Position numbers and translations under genes: made by a program. This document shows positions 35,771 through 45,888 of a stretch of 64,000 nucleotides of DNA, piece after piece (positions within the stretch are counted from its first letter, which is position 1; each line of letters begins with the position of its first letter). Below the pieces are notes generated by a model, which did not search any database, was not told where the DNA came from, and worked only from the letters and a program-made list of their open reading frames with translations. Source of the DNA: Pseudomonadales bacterium (lineage in GTDB: Bacteria > Pseudomonadota > Gammaproteobacteria > Pseudomonadales > UBA7434); the NCBI GenBank assembly GCA_028223755.1, contig JAOIUY010000005.1, positions 89,121 through 153,120 of the forward strand. Direction: 5' to 3'.

Positions 35771-38041
35771 TTAAGCTATCTTGCCTATCATTGCATTGGC
35801 CTGATCACGCTGCTCTTCACTACCCTCTGACATCACCTCGTCGAGAATTTCACGCGCACCTTCAACATCACCCATATCAATATAGGCTCTGGCTAAATCT
35901 AACTTGGTGCCCACTTCATCGCTTTGACGATCTTGTTCCGGCGTATCATTCGCTTCACCAGTCTCACCCGTCGAATCAGTTTGCTCAGAGTCCGCATCAT
36001 AAGCTAACTGCAAACCAAAATCGGTTTTATCCTCTTCGTCCTCTTCAAGCTCCCCACTCGCTGCTTCAACCTCAACATCAGCCTCAACATCAGCGGTATA
36101 GCTCTCAAGAAACTCATTCGTCGGCGAAGCAATATCGCCTTCTGGCCACCAATCAGAAACGTTATCAACACCAGCCAGCAAAGCTTCGGCGGCAACATTC
36201 ATATTGGGATCTTGCGCGAGAAGCGCCTGACAAGCATTGCGGAATAAGTCGGGAGTTTGCTGAGCAACAAATAATTCAAGCTGCTTAAGCTGAAGGTCGG
36301 TACGGGTCGGCTCACTCTTAATCGCCGCGGCTAACATTTCATCAGCTTGATCATAGCGACCGTAGGCTAAATAAATATCCGCTTCGGCAATAACATCATG
36401 CTCTGTATCAAAATCTTCAATGGTCTTATCGGTAGCGACATTACCATTAAGATCACCATCAAGATCATTAGCTAAAGTATCCTGCTCAGTATTTACGTCC
36501 TGCTCAATGCTAGCCGTTTGATCAAAAGCGCCTTCCTTTAAAATACTCTCGTCATCTTGCTCTAAATCATTATCCTGATCTAAATCATTTTCTGCTAAAG
36601 GCTCTACTCGCTCAAAAACCGTTGCTTCATAAGCATCTTCTCGACGGGCAAAAAACCACATAAAAACAGCCATGACTGTCGCAAATAAAGACACTCCAAC
36701 AAACACCAGCCACTCGACACTGATGGATAAAGCATTTGCAATACGGTTTAACATACTCGTTTCAGCAGTCGTCACTTTATCGACAACCGTATCCGCTACA
36801 GATGAATTAGCTTGCGCTTCTTGGCGCACATCAATAGCAGCTCGGATAGAAGCCAACTCTTGATCTTTTAATATTAGCAACTGCTCAAGGTCGCTTAACT
36901 GCGATTCCATAGCGGTTAAGCGAGTATTCATAGCCGTATTCTCAACCGCAGCACGGTCTAGGCTCTCAAGGCTTATCGCTAAATCATTGCGAAGCTTGTC
37001 TGACTCTGTCGAAGCGGATTGCGCAGCTCCAGCAATAGCAATATTAGCAGCACCAGCGTCATCACCATCAGACAGCTGCGTATCCGTTTTACCATTCATT
37101 AATGCTGAATCAGAAGCCGTATCAACTGTAGCGAGCTGTAAATGCCCTTCGGAATCCGACGACGCTATTGATGGCGATGGCACTGACTGTGCAGCTTCAC
37201 GACCGTCAAGCGCCGCTTGCAAACCTTCATTACTTTTATCTTGGTTGCGCTGCCAATTTAATTGCTGCTCACTCACTAACTGCTGCGCCTGCCTTTCATT
37301 AACACGACCGACTGCAGCACCTTGAGGTAAACGCAGCACAGCGCCTTTTTTTAATAGGTTAATATTGTTATTGATAAAGGCATTAGGGTTTAGATCTTGC
37401 AAGGCCAACATGGTTTGATTAATGGAAGCATTATTAGGCTTAACCCGCTTAGCAATACCCCATAAGGTTTCATCGGCTCTAACTGTAATACTCGATGGCG
37501 ACTGCGCGCTCGTCTTATTCGTCGAATTAGACGTATTGCCCGCAAATGTTCTAACCACCGCTTTTGAAGAGCGCGTATCGGGCTTATCGTTTCTTCTTTG
37601 CGGTGTATTAGCAGGATTAATAATACGAGCAGGTGCAGCAGAATAATTAGGTAGGTCAAGTAACACTGTGTACTCACGCAGCAAACGCCCTTTTGGCCAG
37701 CGCAACTCCACTAAAAAATTAAGATATGGCTCTAACACCACATCGGGTGTTTGTAATCGCAATATAGGAACGCCCGACTCTCCGCGCTCAACAATAAATT
37801 CTAAACTCGATAAAAAATATTCGCGATCGACACCGGCTCGCGAAAAATCGGCTTTAGATGCCAGCGATACCAAAATTTGCGAAGCATCAAAACTCTCGGC
37901 ATTAACCAGTGGTATCTCAGCATCTAAGCGCTCATTGACCGCTGAAGAAACCCGAATTTCACCTAAACCTAATGCGTGTAAAACTGAAGATTGCATTAAA
38001 CCAACTAACGCAATCGCTACCGCAAGCTTTTTTTTCATCAT
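35771..38041 (-). CDS. fimV: FimV-like polar hub protein
   Basis: The 756 residues comprise a signal peptide ending HALGLGEIRV, the conserved periplasmic FimV N-terminal domain (to about 130), a LysM peptidoglycan-binding domain (about 187-240, TVRADETLWGIAKRV), a Gln/Ser-rich region with a coiled coil, one membrane segment (about 438-462, WLVFVGVSLFATVMAVFMWFF), a very acidic cytoplasmic region, and the C-terminal FimV TPR-like motif (LDLARAYIDMGDVEGAREIL). In Pseudomonas and Vibrio it organises the cell pole, type IV pili and, through the C-terminus, cAMP signalling. The cAMP link is of interest given the cyclase and CRP-like genes in this window. Confidence 0.94.
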   Translation of the reverse strand: MMKKKLAVAIALVGLMQSSVLHALGLGEIRVSSAVNERLDAEIPLVNAESFDASQILVSLASKADFSRAGVDREYFLSSLEFIVERGESGVPILRLQTPDVVLEPYLNFLVELRWPKGRLLREYTVLLDLPNYSAAPARIINPANTPQRRNDKPDTRSSKAVVRTFAGNTSNSTNKTSAQSPSSITVRADETLWGIAKRVKPNNASINQTMLALQDLNPNAFINNNINLLKKGAVLRLPQGAAVGRVNERQAQQLVSEQQLNWQRNQDKSNEGLQAALDGREAAQSVPSPSIASSDSEGHLQLATVDTASDSALMNGKTDTQLSDGDDAGAANIAIAGAAQSASTESDKLRNDLAISLESLDRAAVENTAMNTRLTAMESQLSDLEQLLILKDQELASIRAAIDVRQEAQANSSVADTVVDKVTTAETSMLNRIANALSISVEWLVFVGVSLFATVMAVFMWFFARREDAYEATVFERVEPLAENDLDQDNDLEQDDESILKEGAFDQTASIEQDVNTEQDTLANDLDGDLNGNVATDKTIEDFDTEHDVIAEADIYLAYGRYDQADEMLAAAIKSEPTRTDLQLKQLELFVAQQTPDLFRNACQALLAQDPNMNVAAEALLAGVDNVSDWWPEGDIASPTNEFLESYTADVEADVEVEAASGELEEDEEDKTDFGLQLAYDADSEQTDSTGETGEANDTPEQDRQSDEVGTKLDLARAYIDMGDVEGAREILDEVMSEGSEEQRDQANAMIGKIA

Positions 38042-38510
38042 CTGGAATCCCGTCGCCCAATCGAAAGAGTGTTTTCATTATTGAGAATCAATCCTTTCTT
38101 GAGACAACAAAAAAAAGGATAGGTTTTAAACCGTTTATTCAATGGCAGGCATAATATGGCCACTGTGTTGTTTTCTACTGCATTTTCCTTATACAGTTAT
38201 AGCAAACACAGGACACTAGCAATGTTTAGCAATGGTGATACGTTAATTGGTTCTCAGATTTTTGCAGCGAACTAGAAATAATTGAGAAAAACAAACGAGG
38301 AATAGCGAGGGAAGGTTAACAATACTTCCATTGGCGGAAATGTGAGCAACAGCTTCGTTTCCTTACCACTAATAGGAAACACCTGGTATAAACCCTTACT
38401 CACATTTCGCGCCAATAGATGCACTTAATTCAAGTGTAGACGCTAACTTTGAAAAAGACAGGCAAGAAGGTAATCTTTTTATGATATACAAAAAATATTC
38501 AAGAACTGAA
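38042..38510. other. Region upstream of fimV with 85-nt stem structure
   Basis: No open frame is convincing. The notable feature is an imperfect inverted repeat at 38331-38415, listed separately. The rest is AT-rich and must contain the fimV promoter on the minus strand. Confidence 0.45.
38331..38415. ncRNA. Candidate structured RNA or DNA cruciform
   Basis: TTGGCGGAAATGTGAG (38331-38346) pairs with CTCACATTTCGCGCCAA (38399-38415) in 16 base pairs with one bulged G. An inner hairpin GTTTCC/GGAAAC lies at 38357-38380. No terminator U-tract follows and no frame crosses it. A small RNA, a long 5' leader element of fimV or a miniature repeat are all possible. Confidence 0.35.
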
Positions 38511-38557
38511 TAAAAAAGAGGCTAATCTGCCCGATAATACCGGTCAAATAAGCCTCT
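38511..38557 (-). terminator. Terminator after asd
   Basis: On the minus strand AGAGGCTTAT pairs with ATTAGCCTCT around a 24-base region that itself can fold, followed by TTTTTT. It lies just beyond the asd stop. Confidence 0.75.
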
Positions 38558-38567
38558 ACAGAGGGCG

Positions 38568-39590
38568 TTAGAGGTGATCTTGGATTAAGCGTTCAGCAAT
38601 TTGAATACTATTCAACGCAGCGCCTTTTCTCACATTATCGGAAACAATCCACATATTAAGACCGTTAGGGTGAGAAATATCCTCACGAATACGGCCAACA
38701 TACGTTGGGTCAGTACCTGCACCATCACTAACAGGTGTTGGGTAGCCACCATCAACCTGATCATCAATCACCTCGATGCCTTCAGCACCGGCTAACAATT
38801 CACGCACTTGCTCAACACTGATTTTTTGCTCAGTCTCAATATGAACCGCTTCAGAGTGACCAAAGAAAACCGGTACGCGAACACAGGTTGGATTAACCTG
38901 TATATTGGCATCGGCAAAGATTTTTTGCGTCTCCCAAACCATTTTCATTTCTTCTTTGGTGTAGCCATTATCAAGGAACACATCAATGTGTGGGATAACG
39001 TTAAAAGCAATTTGCTTCGGATAAACTTTCTCTTCAACAGGTTGGCCATTAAGCAAACGTGCCGTCTGCCCTGCTAACTCTTCAATCGCATCTTTACCCG
39101 TACCTGAAACCGCTTGGTAAGTAGCGACATTAATACGCGTAATACCCACCGCATCATAGATCGGCTTTAAAGCGACTAACATTTGAATCGTTGAGCAATT
39201 CGGGTTGGCAATAATATTGCGATTACGATAATCGGCAATAGCATCCGCATTCACTTCTGGAACCACTAATGGAATGTCGTCGTCATAACGAAAGTGCGAG
39301 GTATTATCAATCACCACACAACCGGCATCCGCAGCAATCGGAGCATACTCAGCCGACAAGCTACCACCTGCAGAAAACAAACCAATTTGCGCCTTGGCAA
39401 AATCAAAGTCAGCTAAGTTTTCAACCTTAACGGACTTACCATTAAACTGAATACGCTTACCTGCCGAACGCTCACTGGCTAAAGGGTAAAGCGTGCCAAC
39501 CGGAAAACCACGCTCCTCTAAAATCTCTATCATTGCCTGACCGACAGCACCTGTGGCCCCCATGACAGCAACATCAAATGTTCTAGACAT
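38568..39590 (-). CDS. asd: Aspartate-semialdehyde dehydrogenase
   Basis: It reduces aspartyl phosphate with NADPH on the way to Lys, Met, Thr and diaminopimelate. The 340 residues show the nucleotide loop VMGATGAVGQAM, catalytic Cys in NPNCSTIQM, TYQAVSGTGK and the active-site His in VFFGHSEAVH. The gene follows leuD by 33 bases. In Pseudomonas leuB lies between leuD and asd. Here it is absent, so leuC-leuD-asd may be one transcript. Confidence 0.96.
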   Translation of the reverse strand: MSRTFDVAVMGATGAVGQAMIEILEERGFPVGTLYPLASERSAGKRIQFNGKSVKVENLADFDFAKAQIGLFSAGGSLSAEYAPIAADAGCVVIDNTSHFRYDDDIPLVVPEVNADAIADYRNRNIIANPNCSTIQMLVALKPIYDAVGITRINVATYQAVSGTGKDAIEELAGQTARLLNGQPVEEKVYPKQIAFNVIPHIDVFLDNGYTKEEMKMVWETQKIFADANIQVNPTCVRVPVFFGHSEAVHIETEQKISVEQVRELLAGAEGIEVIDDQVDGGYPTPVSDGAGTDPTYVGRIREDISHPNGLNMWIVSDNVRKGAALNSIQIAERLIQDHL

Positions 39591-39623
39591 TTAAAAAACT
39601 CCAAATATTTTTATTTAAATAAG

Positions 39624-40262
39624 CTATGCAAACAGCCAAGGCGCAACCTTTTTATGCTGCTCTTCAAAGTCAGCAATGGTATCTGCATCTTCTAAGGTTA
39701 ACGCAATATCATCCAAACCATTTAATAGACAGTGCTTGCGAAAGCTATCAACTTCAAACGCTATTGTAGAGCCATCAGTCAAAGTGATTTGCTGTGATTC
39801 AAGATCAACCGCAAGCGAATACCCTTCGTTAGCTTCAACAGCCGCAAATAATTTATCAACAATAGCTTCATCTAGCTCAATCGGTAAGATGCCATTTTTA
39901 AAACAATTATTAAAAAAGATATCTGCAAAGCTTGGCGCAATTAAGCAGCGAAAACCATAATCTTCTAATGCCCATGGCGCATGCTCACGGCTAGAACCGC
40001 AACCAAAGTTCTGGCGCGACAACATAACGCTAGCGCCTTTATAACGCGGCTGGTTCAACGAAAAATCATTATTTAATGGACGCGAAGTACAATCCATATC
40101 TGGTTCACCTTTATCCAGATAACGTAATTCATCAAACAAGTAAGGGCCAAAGCCCGAACGCTTAATTGATTTTAAAAACTGCTTAGGAATAATCATATCG
40201 GTGTCAACGTTAGCGCGATCAAGCGGCATAACAACACCTTCAAGTTGAGTAAATGCTTTCAT
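39624..40262 (-). CDS. leuD: 3-isopropylmalate dehydratase small subunit
   Basis: LeuC and LeuD isomerise 2- to 3-isopropylmalate in leucine synthesis. The 212 residues contain the family start [28 protein letters not shown] and the swivel-domain motif [15 protein letters not shown]. It lies three bases downstream of leuC and must be cotranslated with it. Confidence 0.97.
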   Translation of the reverse strand: MKAFTQLEGVVMPLDRANVDTDMIIPKQFLKSIKRSGFGPYLFDELRYLDKGEPDMDCTSRPLNNDFSLNQPRYKGASVMLSRQNFGCGSSREHAPWALEDYGFRCLIAPSFADIFFNNCFKNGILPIELDEAIVDKLFAAVEANEGYSLAVDLESQQITLTDGSTIAFEVDSFRKHCLLNGLDDIALTLEDADTIADFEEQHKKVAPWLFA

Positions 40263-40265
40263 ATC

Positions 40266-41693
40266 CTAGCGCTCTCCCATTTCACGCACATCAACAAAGC
40301 GTCCGGCAATAGCTGCCGCTGCCGCCATTGCTGGGCTAACCAAATGTGAACGCCCACCAAAACCCTGACGCCCCTCGAAATTACGGTTAGAGGTAGAAGC
40401 ACAATGCTCACCCTCTTCTAACTTATCGGCGTTCATTGCTAAACACATTGAACAACCTGGCTCACGCCATTCAAAACCAGCATCAGTAAAAACCGTATGT
40501 AGGCCTTCGCTCTCTGCTTGCTTTTGCACTAAGCCAGAACCCGGCACAACCATGGCCAATTTAATTTTATCCGACACCTGCTGCCCTTGAACAACCTCAG
40601 CAGCGGCACGTAAATCTTCAATACGGCTATTAGTACAAGAACCAATAAATACTTTATCTAATGGAATATCTTTAATTAGCTGGCCGCCGTTTAAACCCAT
40701 ATATTCCAGTGCACGCTCTATTGATTGACGACGCGTTGGGTCAGCTTCGTCAGCCGGTACAGGAACACGCGCAGTAATTGGCGCAACCATTTCTGGTGAA
40801 GATCCCCAAGTGACTTGTGGCTCAATATCCGCAGCCTGCATAACTACAACATGGTCAAAAACCGCATCGTCATCACTAACCAAATCTAACCATGCTTCAG
40901 CAGCCAGATCCCAGTCCGCACCCTTAGGAGACATTGGGCGATCTTTACAGTAATCAATGGTTTTTTGGTCAACAGCAATCATGCCTGCACGTGCACCCGC
41001 TTCAATCGCCATATTACAAACGGTCATACGGCCTTCAACCGATAAGGCACGAATAGCATCGCCACCAAATTCAAACGCATAACCTGTGCCGCCAGCAGTA
41101 CCAATTTCACCAATAATCGCCAGCACTAAATCTTTTGCCGTAACGCCTAAACGTAATTCACCATCAATGCGCACTAGCATGTTTTTCATTTTGCGCGCTA
41201 GCAAACACTGTGTTGCCAATACATGCTCAACTTCCGAAGTACCAATACCGTGTGCCAATGCACCCAAAGCACCGTGCGTCGAAGTATGCGAATCACCACA
41301 CACAACCGTCATGCCCGGTAACGTTGCGCCCTGCTCAGGGCCAACAACGTGAACAATACCTTGGCGCTCATCGTTGATTTTAAATTCGGTAATACCTAAC
41401 TCATCACAGTTATCATCTAAAGTCTGAATTTGTATTTTAGAAATTTCGTCAGCAATGCCTTCAATACCCTCTCGACGCTCAACCGTAGTGGTTGGCACAT
41501 TGTGATCCGGTGTCGCAATATTGGCTGATGTACGCCACGGTTTACGACCCGCAATTCGCAAGCCTTCAAAGGCTTGAGGTGAAGTCACTTCGTGAATCAA
41601 ATGACGATCAATGTAAATTAAAGCCGTGCCGTCATCGCGTTGTTTAACCAAATGCTGGTCCCATAGCTTGTCGTAAAGCGTCTTACCTGCCAT
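40266..41693 (-). CDS. leuC: 3-isopropylmalate dehydratase large subunit
   Basis: The 475 residues carry the three cysteines that hold the 4Fe-4S cluster, in [17 protein letters not shown] and [28 protein letters not shown] supplies substrate contacts. The start at ATG 41693 ([11 protein letters not shown]) is preferred, since GAGGAA lies 6 bases upstream. Two earlier ATGs overlap that site. A divergent LysR-type gene lies 170 bases away, with palindromes between, and probably controls leuCD. Confidence 0.97.
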   Translation of the reverse strand: MAGKTLYDKLWDQHLVKQRDDGTALIYIDRHLIHEVTSPQAFEGLRIAGRKPWRTSANIATPDHNVPTTTVERREGIEGIADEISKIQIQTLDDNCDELGITEFKINDERQGIVHVVGPEQGATLPGMTVVCGDSHTSTHGALGALAHGIGTSEVEHVLATQCLLARKMKNMLVRIDGELRLGVTAKDLVLAIIGEIGTAGGTGYAFEFGGDAIRALSVEGRMTVCNMAIEAGARAGMIAVDQKTIDYCKDRPMSPKGADWDLAAEAWLDLVSDDDAVFDHVVVMQAADIEPQVTWGSSPEMVAPITARVPVPADEADPTRRQSIERALEYMGLNGGQLIKDIPLDKVFIGSCTNSRIEDLRAAAEVVQGQQVSDKIKLAMVVPGSGLVQKQAESEGLHTVFTDAGFEWREPGCSMCLAMNADKLEEGEHCASTSNRNFEGRQGFGGRSHLVSPAMAAAAAIAGRFVDVREMGER

Positions 41694-41784
41694 CTTCATT
41701 TCCTCTTTCATGACTTCTGCGGTGTAAACCGAAATAACTCCCGAAAAGATTGGGAGTGAATTGCTGTAAGAATAACCCTTGCCA

Positions 41785-41833
41785 TTGATAAATAAAATTC
41801 ATATTATTTATCAATTAGATTCCTTATAGGAAT
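41785..41833. promoter_or_regulatory. Two palindromes in the leuC/LysR control region
   Basis: TTGATAAATAA and TTATTTATCAA (11-bp arms, 8-base spacer, 41785-41814) are followed by ATTCC-TTATA-GGAAT (41819-41833), 28 bases before the LysR start. Two adjacent palindromes between divergent genes are the usual recognition and activation sites of LysR-type regulators. Confidence 0.55.
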
Positions 41834-41861
41834 GATTTAGGTCAATTTATCTGAGATTGCT

Positions 41862-42737
41862 ATGTCTTCCCTTGATATTCAAGCACTTACCGCCTTTGTT
41901 GCCGTTGCCGAAACCGGCTCATTCTCGGCAGCGGCCGATCGACTATTTCTTACCCAGCCCGCGGTGAGCAAACGTATTGCCCTATTAGAGAGCCAGCTCA
42001 GCACGCAGGTTTTTGATCGAATTCGAAAAAGAGTCTTTTTGACCGAAGCTGGCCATGCATTACTCCCCCGCGCTCACCTTATTTTGCAATCGCTCAAAGA
42101 TGCCCAACAAGCAGTCAGTGATTTGGGCGGCGACATCAGTGGCAAGCTCGCCATTTCCTTTAGTCATCATATTGGCCTGCATAGATTACCGCCTTATCTA
42201 AAGCGCTACTCTAGCGAATACCCCGACGTTAATTTAGATATCAACTTTGTTGATTCAGAAGATGGCTATGAAAAAGTATTAGATGGCACGTCGGAACTAG
42301 CCGTCATCACACTGTCACCCGATAAAAGAGCCGACATCATTGCAACACCGCTATGGCACGATCCATTAGTTTTTGTCTGCAGCCCCGAACACCCTCTCCA
42401 TCTTCGCGACAATGTAACGCTAGAAGAACTCAGCACTATGGATGTGATTCATCCTGGCGAAAACACCTATACCGGAAAAATTGTTAACCAATTATTTGAA
42501 CGACAAGGTGTTTCATTAAAGACATCCATGACCACCAATTATCTTGAGACAATAAAAATGATGGTATCGATTGGACTGGGCTGGAGTGTGCTGCCAAAAA
42601 CCATGATTGGATCGTTAGAGCAAATACACATACCCGATGTCTACATTGAAAGACAACTGGGCATTATTGAATATCGTGGCCGACAAAAATCGAATGCCGC
42701 TAGTGCATTTAAAGCGCTATTAATGAAGAATGCCTAA
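41862..42737 (+). CDS. LysR-type transcriptional regulator, leuC-linked
   Basis: The 291 residues have an N-terminal winged helix (FVAVAETGSFSAAADRLFLTQPAVSKRIALLE) and a periplasmic-binding-like effector domain (about 90-290). A LysR gene divergent from leuC is a conserved feature in Pseudomonas relatives. By position it regulates leucine synthesis or its own gene, probably sensing a pathway intermediate, but the effector is not known. It converges with pcm, 50 bases away. Confidence 0.92.
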   Translation: MSSLDIQALTAFVAVAETGSFSAAADRLFLTQPAVSKRIALLESQLSTQVFDRIRKRVFLTEAGHALLPRAHLILQSLKDAQQAVSDLGGDISGKLAISFSHHIGLHRLPPYLKRYSSEYPDVNLDINFVDSEDGYEKVLDGTSELAVITLSPDKRADIIATPLWHDPLVFVCSPEHPLHLRDNVTLEELSTMDVIHPGENTYTGKIVNQLFERQGVSLKTSMTTNYLETIKMMVSIGLGWSVLPKTMIGSLEQIHIPDVYIERQLGIIEYRGRQKSNAASAFKALLMKNA

Positions 42738-42787
42738 CTGGCAATAAAAAGCAGGATAACAAATTAAAAAAGCGGACGAACTAGCTG

Positions 42788-43453
42788 CTAAGCTAAAACG
42801 CCGCTTTGCAGCGGTACAAATCGCACCGGAATAAGCGGCTCAGTCTCATAGCCATCGGCGGTTTTAGTAATCACCTGAAGCGCCTGACTACCATCTTCAC
42901 CAATGGGCACAACCATCTTGCCACCAAGTGCTAACTGGGCAAGCAACATCTTAGGAATCTCTCGCGGTGCAGCCGTAATAATAATACCATCGAACGGTGC
43001 ACGCGCCTTCCAACCGACATAGCCATCACCATGACGATACTCAATATTACGCAAGCCTAACTGTCGCAGTCTTTGCTCCGCACCTTCTTGCAAAGAGCCA
43101 ATGCGCTCCATAGTACAAACACGCTTAACTAACTGAGATAACACAGCCGTCTGATAACCACAGCCAGTGCCGACCTCTAAAACCGAATTAAGATTACCGT
43201 GCGATAACAGCAGCTGCGTCATTAAAGCGACAATGTAAGGCTGTGAAATAGTTTGACCTTGCCCAATAGGCAGCGCCGCATCCTCATAAGCACGATGCGC
43301 CAAAGCTTCATCAATAAAGACATGTCGTGGCGTGCTGCGCATAACATCTAACACTCCAATATTGTCGATACCCTGATCCGACAATCGAGCCACCAAACGA
43401 TCACGGGTGCGCTGCGACGTCATGCCAATACCTAAACGCTCATTAAGCTGCAT
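42788..43453 (-). CDS. pcm: Protein-L-isoaspartate O-methyltransferase
   Basis: It methylates isoaspartyl residues with SAM to begin repair of aged proteins. The 221 residues show the family segment RHVFIDEALAHRAYEDAALPIGQGQTISQPYIVA and the SAM loop VLEVGTGCGYQTAVL. The usual surE between truD and pcm is not present: pcm follows truD by 36 bases. nlpD and rpoS, often next, are also absent here. Confidence 0.95.
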   Translation of the reverse strand: MQLNERLGIGMTSQRTRDRLVARLSDQGIDNIGVLDVMRSTPRHVFIDEALAHRAYEDAALPIGQGQTISQPYIVALMTQLLLSHGNLNSVLEVGTGCGYQTAVLSQLVKRVCTMERIGSLQEGAEQRLRQLGLRNIEYRHGDGYVGWKARAPFDGIIITAAPREIPKMLLAQLALGGKMVVPIGEDGSQALQVITKTADGYETEPLIPVRFVPLQSGVLA

Positions 43454-43489
43454 ACTAATACTTTCTCATAAATCGATTGTTAACTATTC

Positions 43490-44593
43490 TTACAAACATT
43501 CTACCAACTCTCTAATCAAAACAGTGGCATAACTTCCGGTCGGAAGTACAAATGATAAGTGACATTTTTCACTATCCAAATGCCAATCCAACTGCTTAGG
43601 AAAAAACCGCAGCGGTCGACGCGCCACATCGACACCTTGTCGATCAAGCCCTTCCATCAAGGCCAATTCATCGGCAATGGCTAAATCCTCAAACTGCTCC
43701 GCCAAAGATGTAACGCCTGAACTACCGCGACCACACATGGGGCCAGAAATATGAATATCACTCTGCGCTAAACGCTGGTCAATATCTGCCGCCACCTGTT
43801 CTTTATCAACACTATTATCATCAAGAACAAAACGGCTGCGACTACCATCTAGCATTAACACATCGCCATCAAGATAAGCAGACCAATTATCTGCGGCAAT
43901 ACGCGCATCAAGCACCTGATTAAACAAATACGAACGCGCCGCTGACAAACATAAACTTCGCTGTTCTCTAGGCATACGCTTGTTAGCAGAAAATAACGCG
44001 CGCGCTTTAGCTAAATTGTTTCTTCCAAAACGCTGCTCGCCAAAATAGTTAGGCACGCCCTGCTCACAAAGGGCTTTTATTTTTTGCGCCAATTGATCCT
44101 TAAAAGCAACATCACACCGTGCTAGTGAAGACGCATTTAAAGAAGAAACCACTAACTTAAAAGCATTCGCCTTATGCGTACCACGACGCAACTTACGTGA
44201 ATGACGACAAACCGTGAGTAATTTAATATATGCGCCGGAGCCATTATCGCTATCGTCCTGCTCGCATAAACTCTGCCAATCTAACTGATCACCACCGGGT
44301 AAATAAACACTGAACCACTGTCGCGTTACCGCCCATTTATCTTTTAATCCCGAATAACCTACATCCATCGACTTACAAGCAGCTAATTTAGCAATTTTAT
44401 CTCTTACCGCTAGAGTGGTTAAACAGCGTTTTTCAATGTGTAAAAAAACATGCTCGCCTTCGCCGCTGGGTTCAAAATCCAACTGCTCATCGACAAAAAA
44501 ATCTTCGGGAATCGCCTTAATTTTACCTGTCGCAACAGGACCACCATAGGCGTAAGAATAAACAGGAAAAGTAGAATCAGTACTAGCAGACAC
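43490..44593 (-). CDS. truD: tRNA pseudouridine synthase D (position 13)
   Basis: The 367 residues include the catalytic Asp in GYSGLKDKWAVTRQWFSV, the conserved N-terminal IKAIPEDFFVDEQLDFEPSGEGEHVFLHIEK, and VPNYFGEQRFGR. The TRUD insertion domain is present in the second half. It begins two bases after ispF, so both are on one transcript with ispD and ftsB. Confidence 0.96.
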   Translation of the reverse strand: MSASTDSTFPVYSYAYGGPVATGKIKAIPEDFFVDEQLDFEPSGEGEHVFLHIEKRCLTTLAVRDKIAKLAACKSMDVGYSGLKDKWAVTRQWFSVYLPGGDQLDWQSLCEQDDSDNGSGAYIKLLTVCRHSRKLRRGTHKANAFKLVVSSLNASSLARCDVAFKDQLAQKIKALCEQGVPNYFGEQRFGRNNLAKARALFSANKRMPREQRSLCLSAARSYLFNQVLDARIAADNWSAYLDGDVLMLDGSRSRFVLDDNSVDKEQVAADIDQRLAQSDIHISGPMCGRGSSGVTSLAEQFEDLAIADELALMEGLDRQGVDVARRPLRFFPKQLDWHLDSEKCHLSFVLPTGSYATVLIRELVECL

Positions 44594-44595
44594 GC

Positions 44596-45105
44596 TTAAG
44601 CACTAACCTCATCAGTCCGGTGAAGAAGCACAGTAGCGTAGCATGCAATGCCTTCTTCTCTTCCGGTAAAACCTAACAGCTCAGTCGTGGTGGCTTTAAC
44701 ACTCACAGCATCAATCGACACCTGAGTATCAGCAGCTATATTTTCACGCATCGATAAAATATGGTCCGCCATTTTCGGGCGCTGAGCAACAATCGTCATA
44801 TCAGCATTTGATAAACAATAATTATGCTTCGCCAACAAGGCGACAACATGCACTAACAATTGCCGCGAAGAAATATCACGATAACGCGAATCAGTGTCAG
44901 GAAAATGCTGGCCAATATCACCGAGCGCTAAAGCACCAAGCATCGCATCACACAATGCGTGAAGCAAAACATCACCATCGGAGTGTGCAAGTAGCGCCCT
45001 CTCGAAAGGAATACTCACGCCACCCAATACCACTGCTGAAGACGCACTCTCGTCTAGTGGAGCGAAAGCATGGACATCATAGCCCTGACCAATTCGTATT
45101 TTCAT
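44596..45105 (-). CDS. ispF: 2-C-methyl-D-erythritol 2,4-cyclodiphosphate synthase
   Basis: It forms the cyclic diphosphate intermediate of the non-mevalonate isoprenoid pathway. The 169 residues contain metal ligands in GYDVHAF and [28 protein letters not shown], and the C-terminal [22 protein letters not shown] short insertion (DESASSAV) follows the first motif. It is separate from ispD, with 70 bases between. Confidence 0.97.
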   Translation of the reverse strand: MKIRIGQGYDVHAFAPLDESASSAVVLGGVSIPFERALLAHSDGDVLLHALCDAMLGALALGDIGQHFPDTDSRYRDISSRQLLVHVVALLAKHNYCLSNADMTIVAQRPKMADHILSMRENIAADTQVSIDAVSVKATTTELLGFTGREEGIACYATVLLHRTDEVSA

Positions 45106-45175
45106 CGTTATTAAGCACTCGCCATTGATTTTTTTAACACACTATTTAAGATCAATTTGAAGACCATCTTAAAGA

Positions 45176-45883
45176 TCAGCGCAAAGATAAGAAAAACGCT
45201 GCCATCTGCAAATCATCTGGCGTCGTAATTTTTATATTTTGCTGAGTATTCTCGACAACCATAACATCGGCACCCAAATACTCTACAGCCGACGCCTCAT
45301 CCGTAACCGTATTATTAGCAGCGAGCGCATCGCTCAAAGCCTCACACAGCAAACCATAGCGAACCATTTGCGGTGTTTGTGCAGCCCAAAGTTGCTGACG
45401 ATCAAGAGTTGCTTTAATCACTGGCAAACGCTCACCATCGCTACTTGCCTGTTTAACCGTATCATAAATAGGTGCTGCTAAAATTGCCGCCACATCTGTA
45501 TCGGCAACAGCACTGCTCAAGCGTAACAAAGACTCAACAGTCACTAACGGTCTAGCAATATCGTGCACCATAACCCAATCGTTTTTATCAGCCCGACCAG
45601 ATAATGCTTTTAAACCCTTTAAAACCGATTCTGCACGCGAATTGCCACCATCGACACGCTCAATTAAAGGCTGTGATGCGATAGGTAATTGGTCAAAATA
45701 ATCATCTGTAGGATTAACTGCAACAACAATAGCGGCAAATAAATTTGATGCTGTTAGCGTATTAAGCGATCGCTCGGCTATTGATTGGCCTGCTAAAGAA
45801 AGATATTGCTTAGGGCAATCAGCCGCAAAGCGAGTGCCGATACCGGCAGCAGGAACCACAGCCCAAATCGTTGGCTGACTCAC
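45176..45883 (-). CDS. ispD: 2-C-methyl-D-erythritol 4-phosphate cytidylyltransferase
   Basis: The enzyme attaches CMP to methylerythritol phosphate. The 235 residues start with WAVVPAAGIGTRFAADCPKQYLSLAGQSI and include VMVHDIARPLV and AAQTPQMVRYGLL. It follows ftsB by five bases. The ftsB-ispD-ispF order is standard in gammaproteobacteria. Confidence 0.97.
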   Translation of the reverse strand: MSQPTIWAVVPAAGIGTRFAADCPKQYLSLAGQSIAERSLNTLTASNLFAAIVVAVNPTDDYFDQLPIASQPLIERVDGGNSRAESVLKGLKALSGRADKNDWVMVHDIARPLVTVESLLRLSSAVADTDVAAILAAPIYDTVKQASSDGERLPVIKATLDRQQLWAAQTPQMVRYGLLCEALSDALAANNTVTDEASAVEYLGADVMVVENTQQNIKITTPDDLQMAAFFLSLR

Positions 45884-45888
45884 AGGAC

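Noticed and set aside
36987..37325. 112-codon frame opposite fimV
   Set aside because: Its Ser/Ala/Cys-rich composition reflects the reverse of the Gln/Ala/Ser-rich FimV linker.
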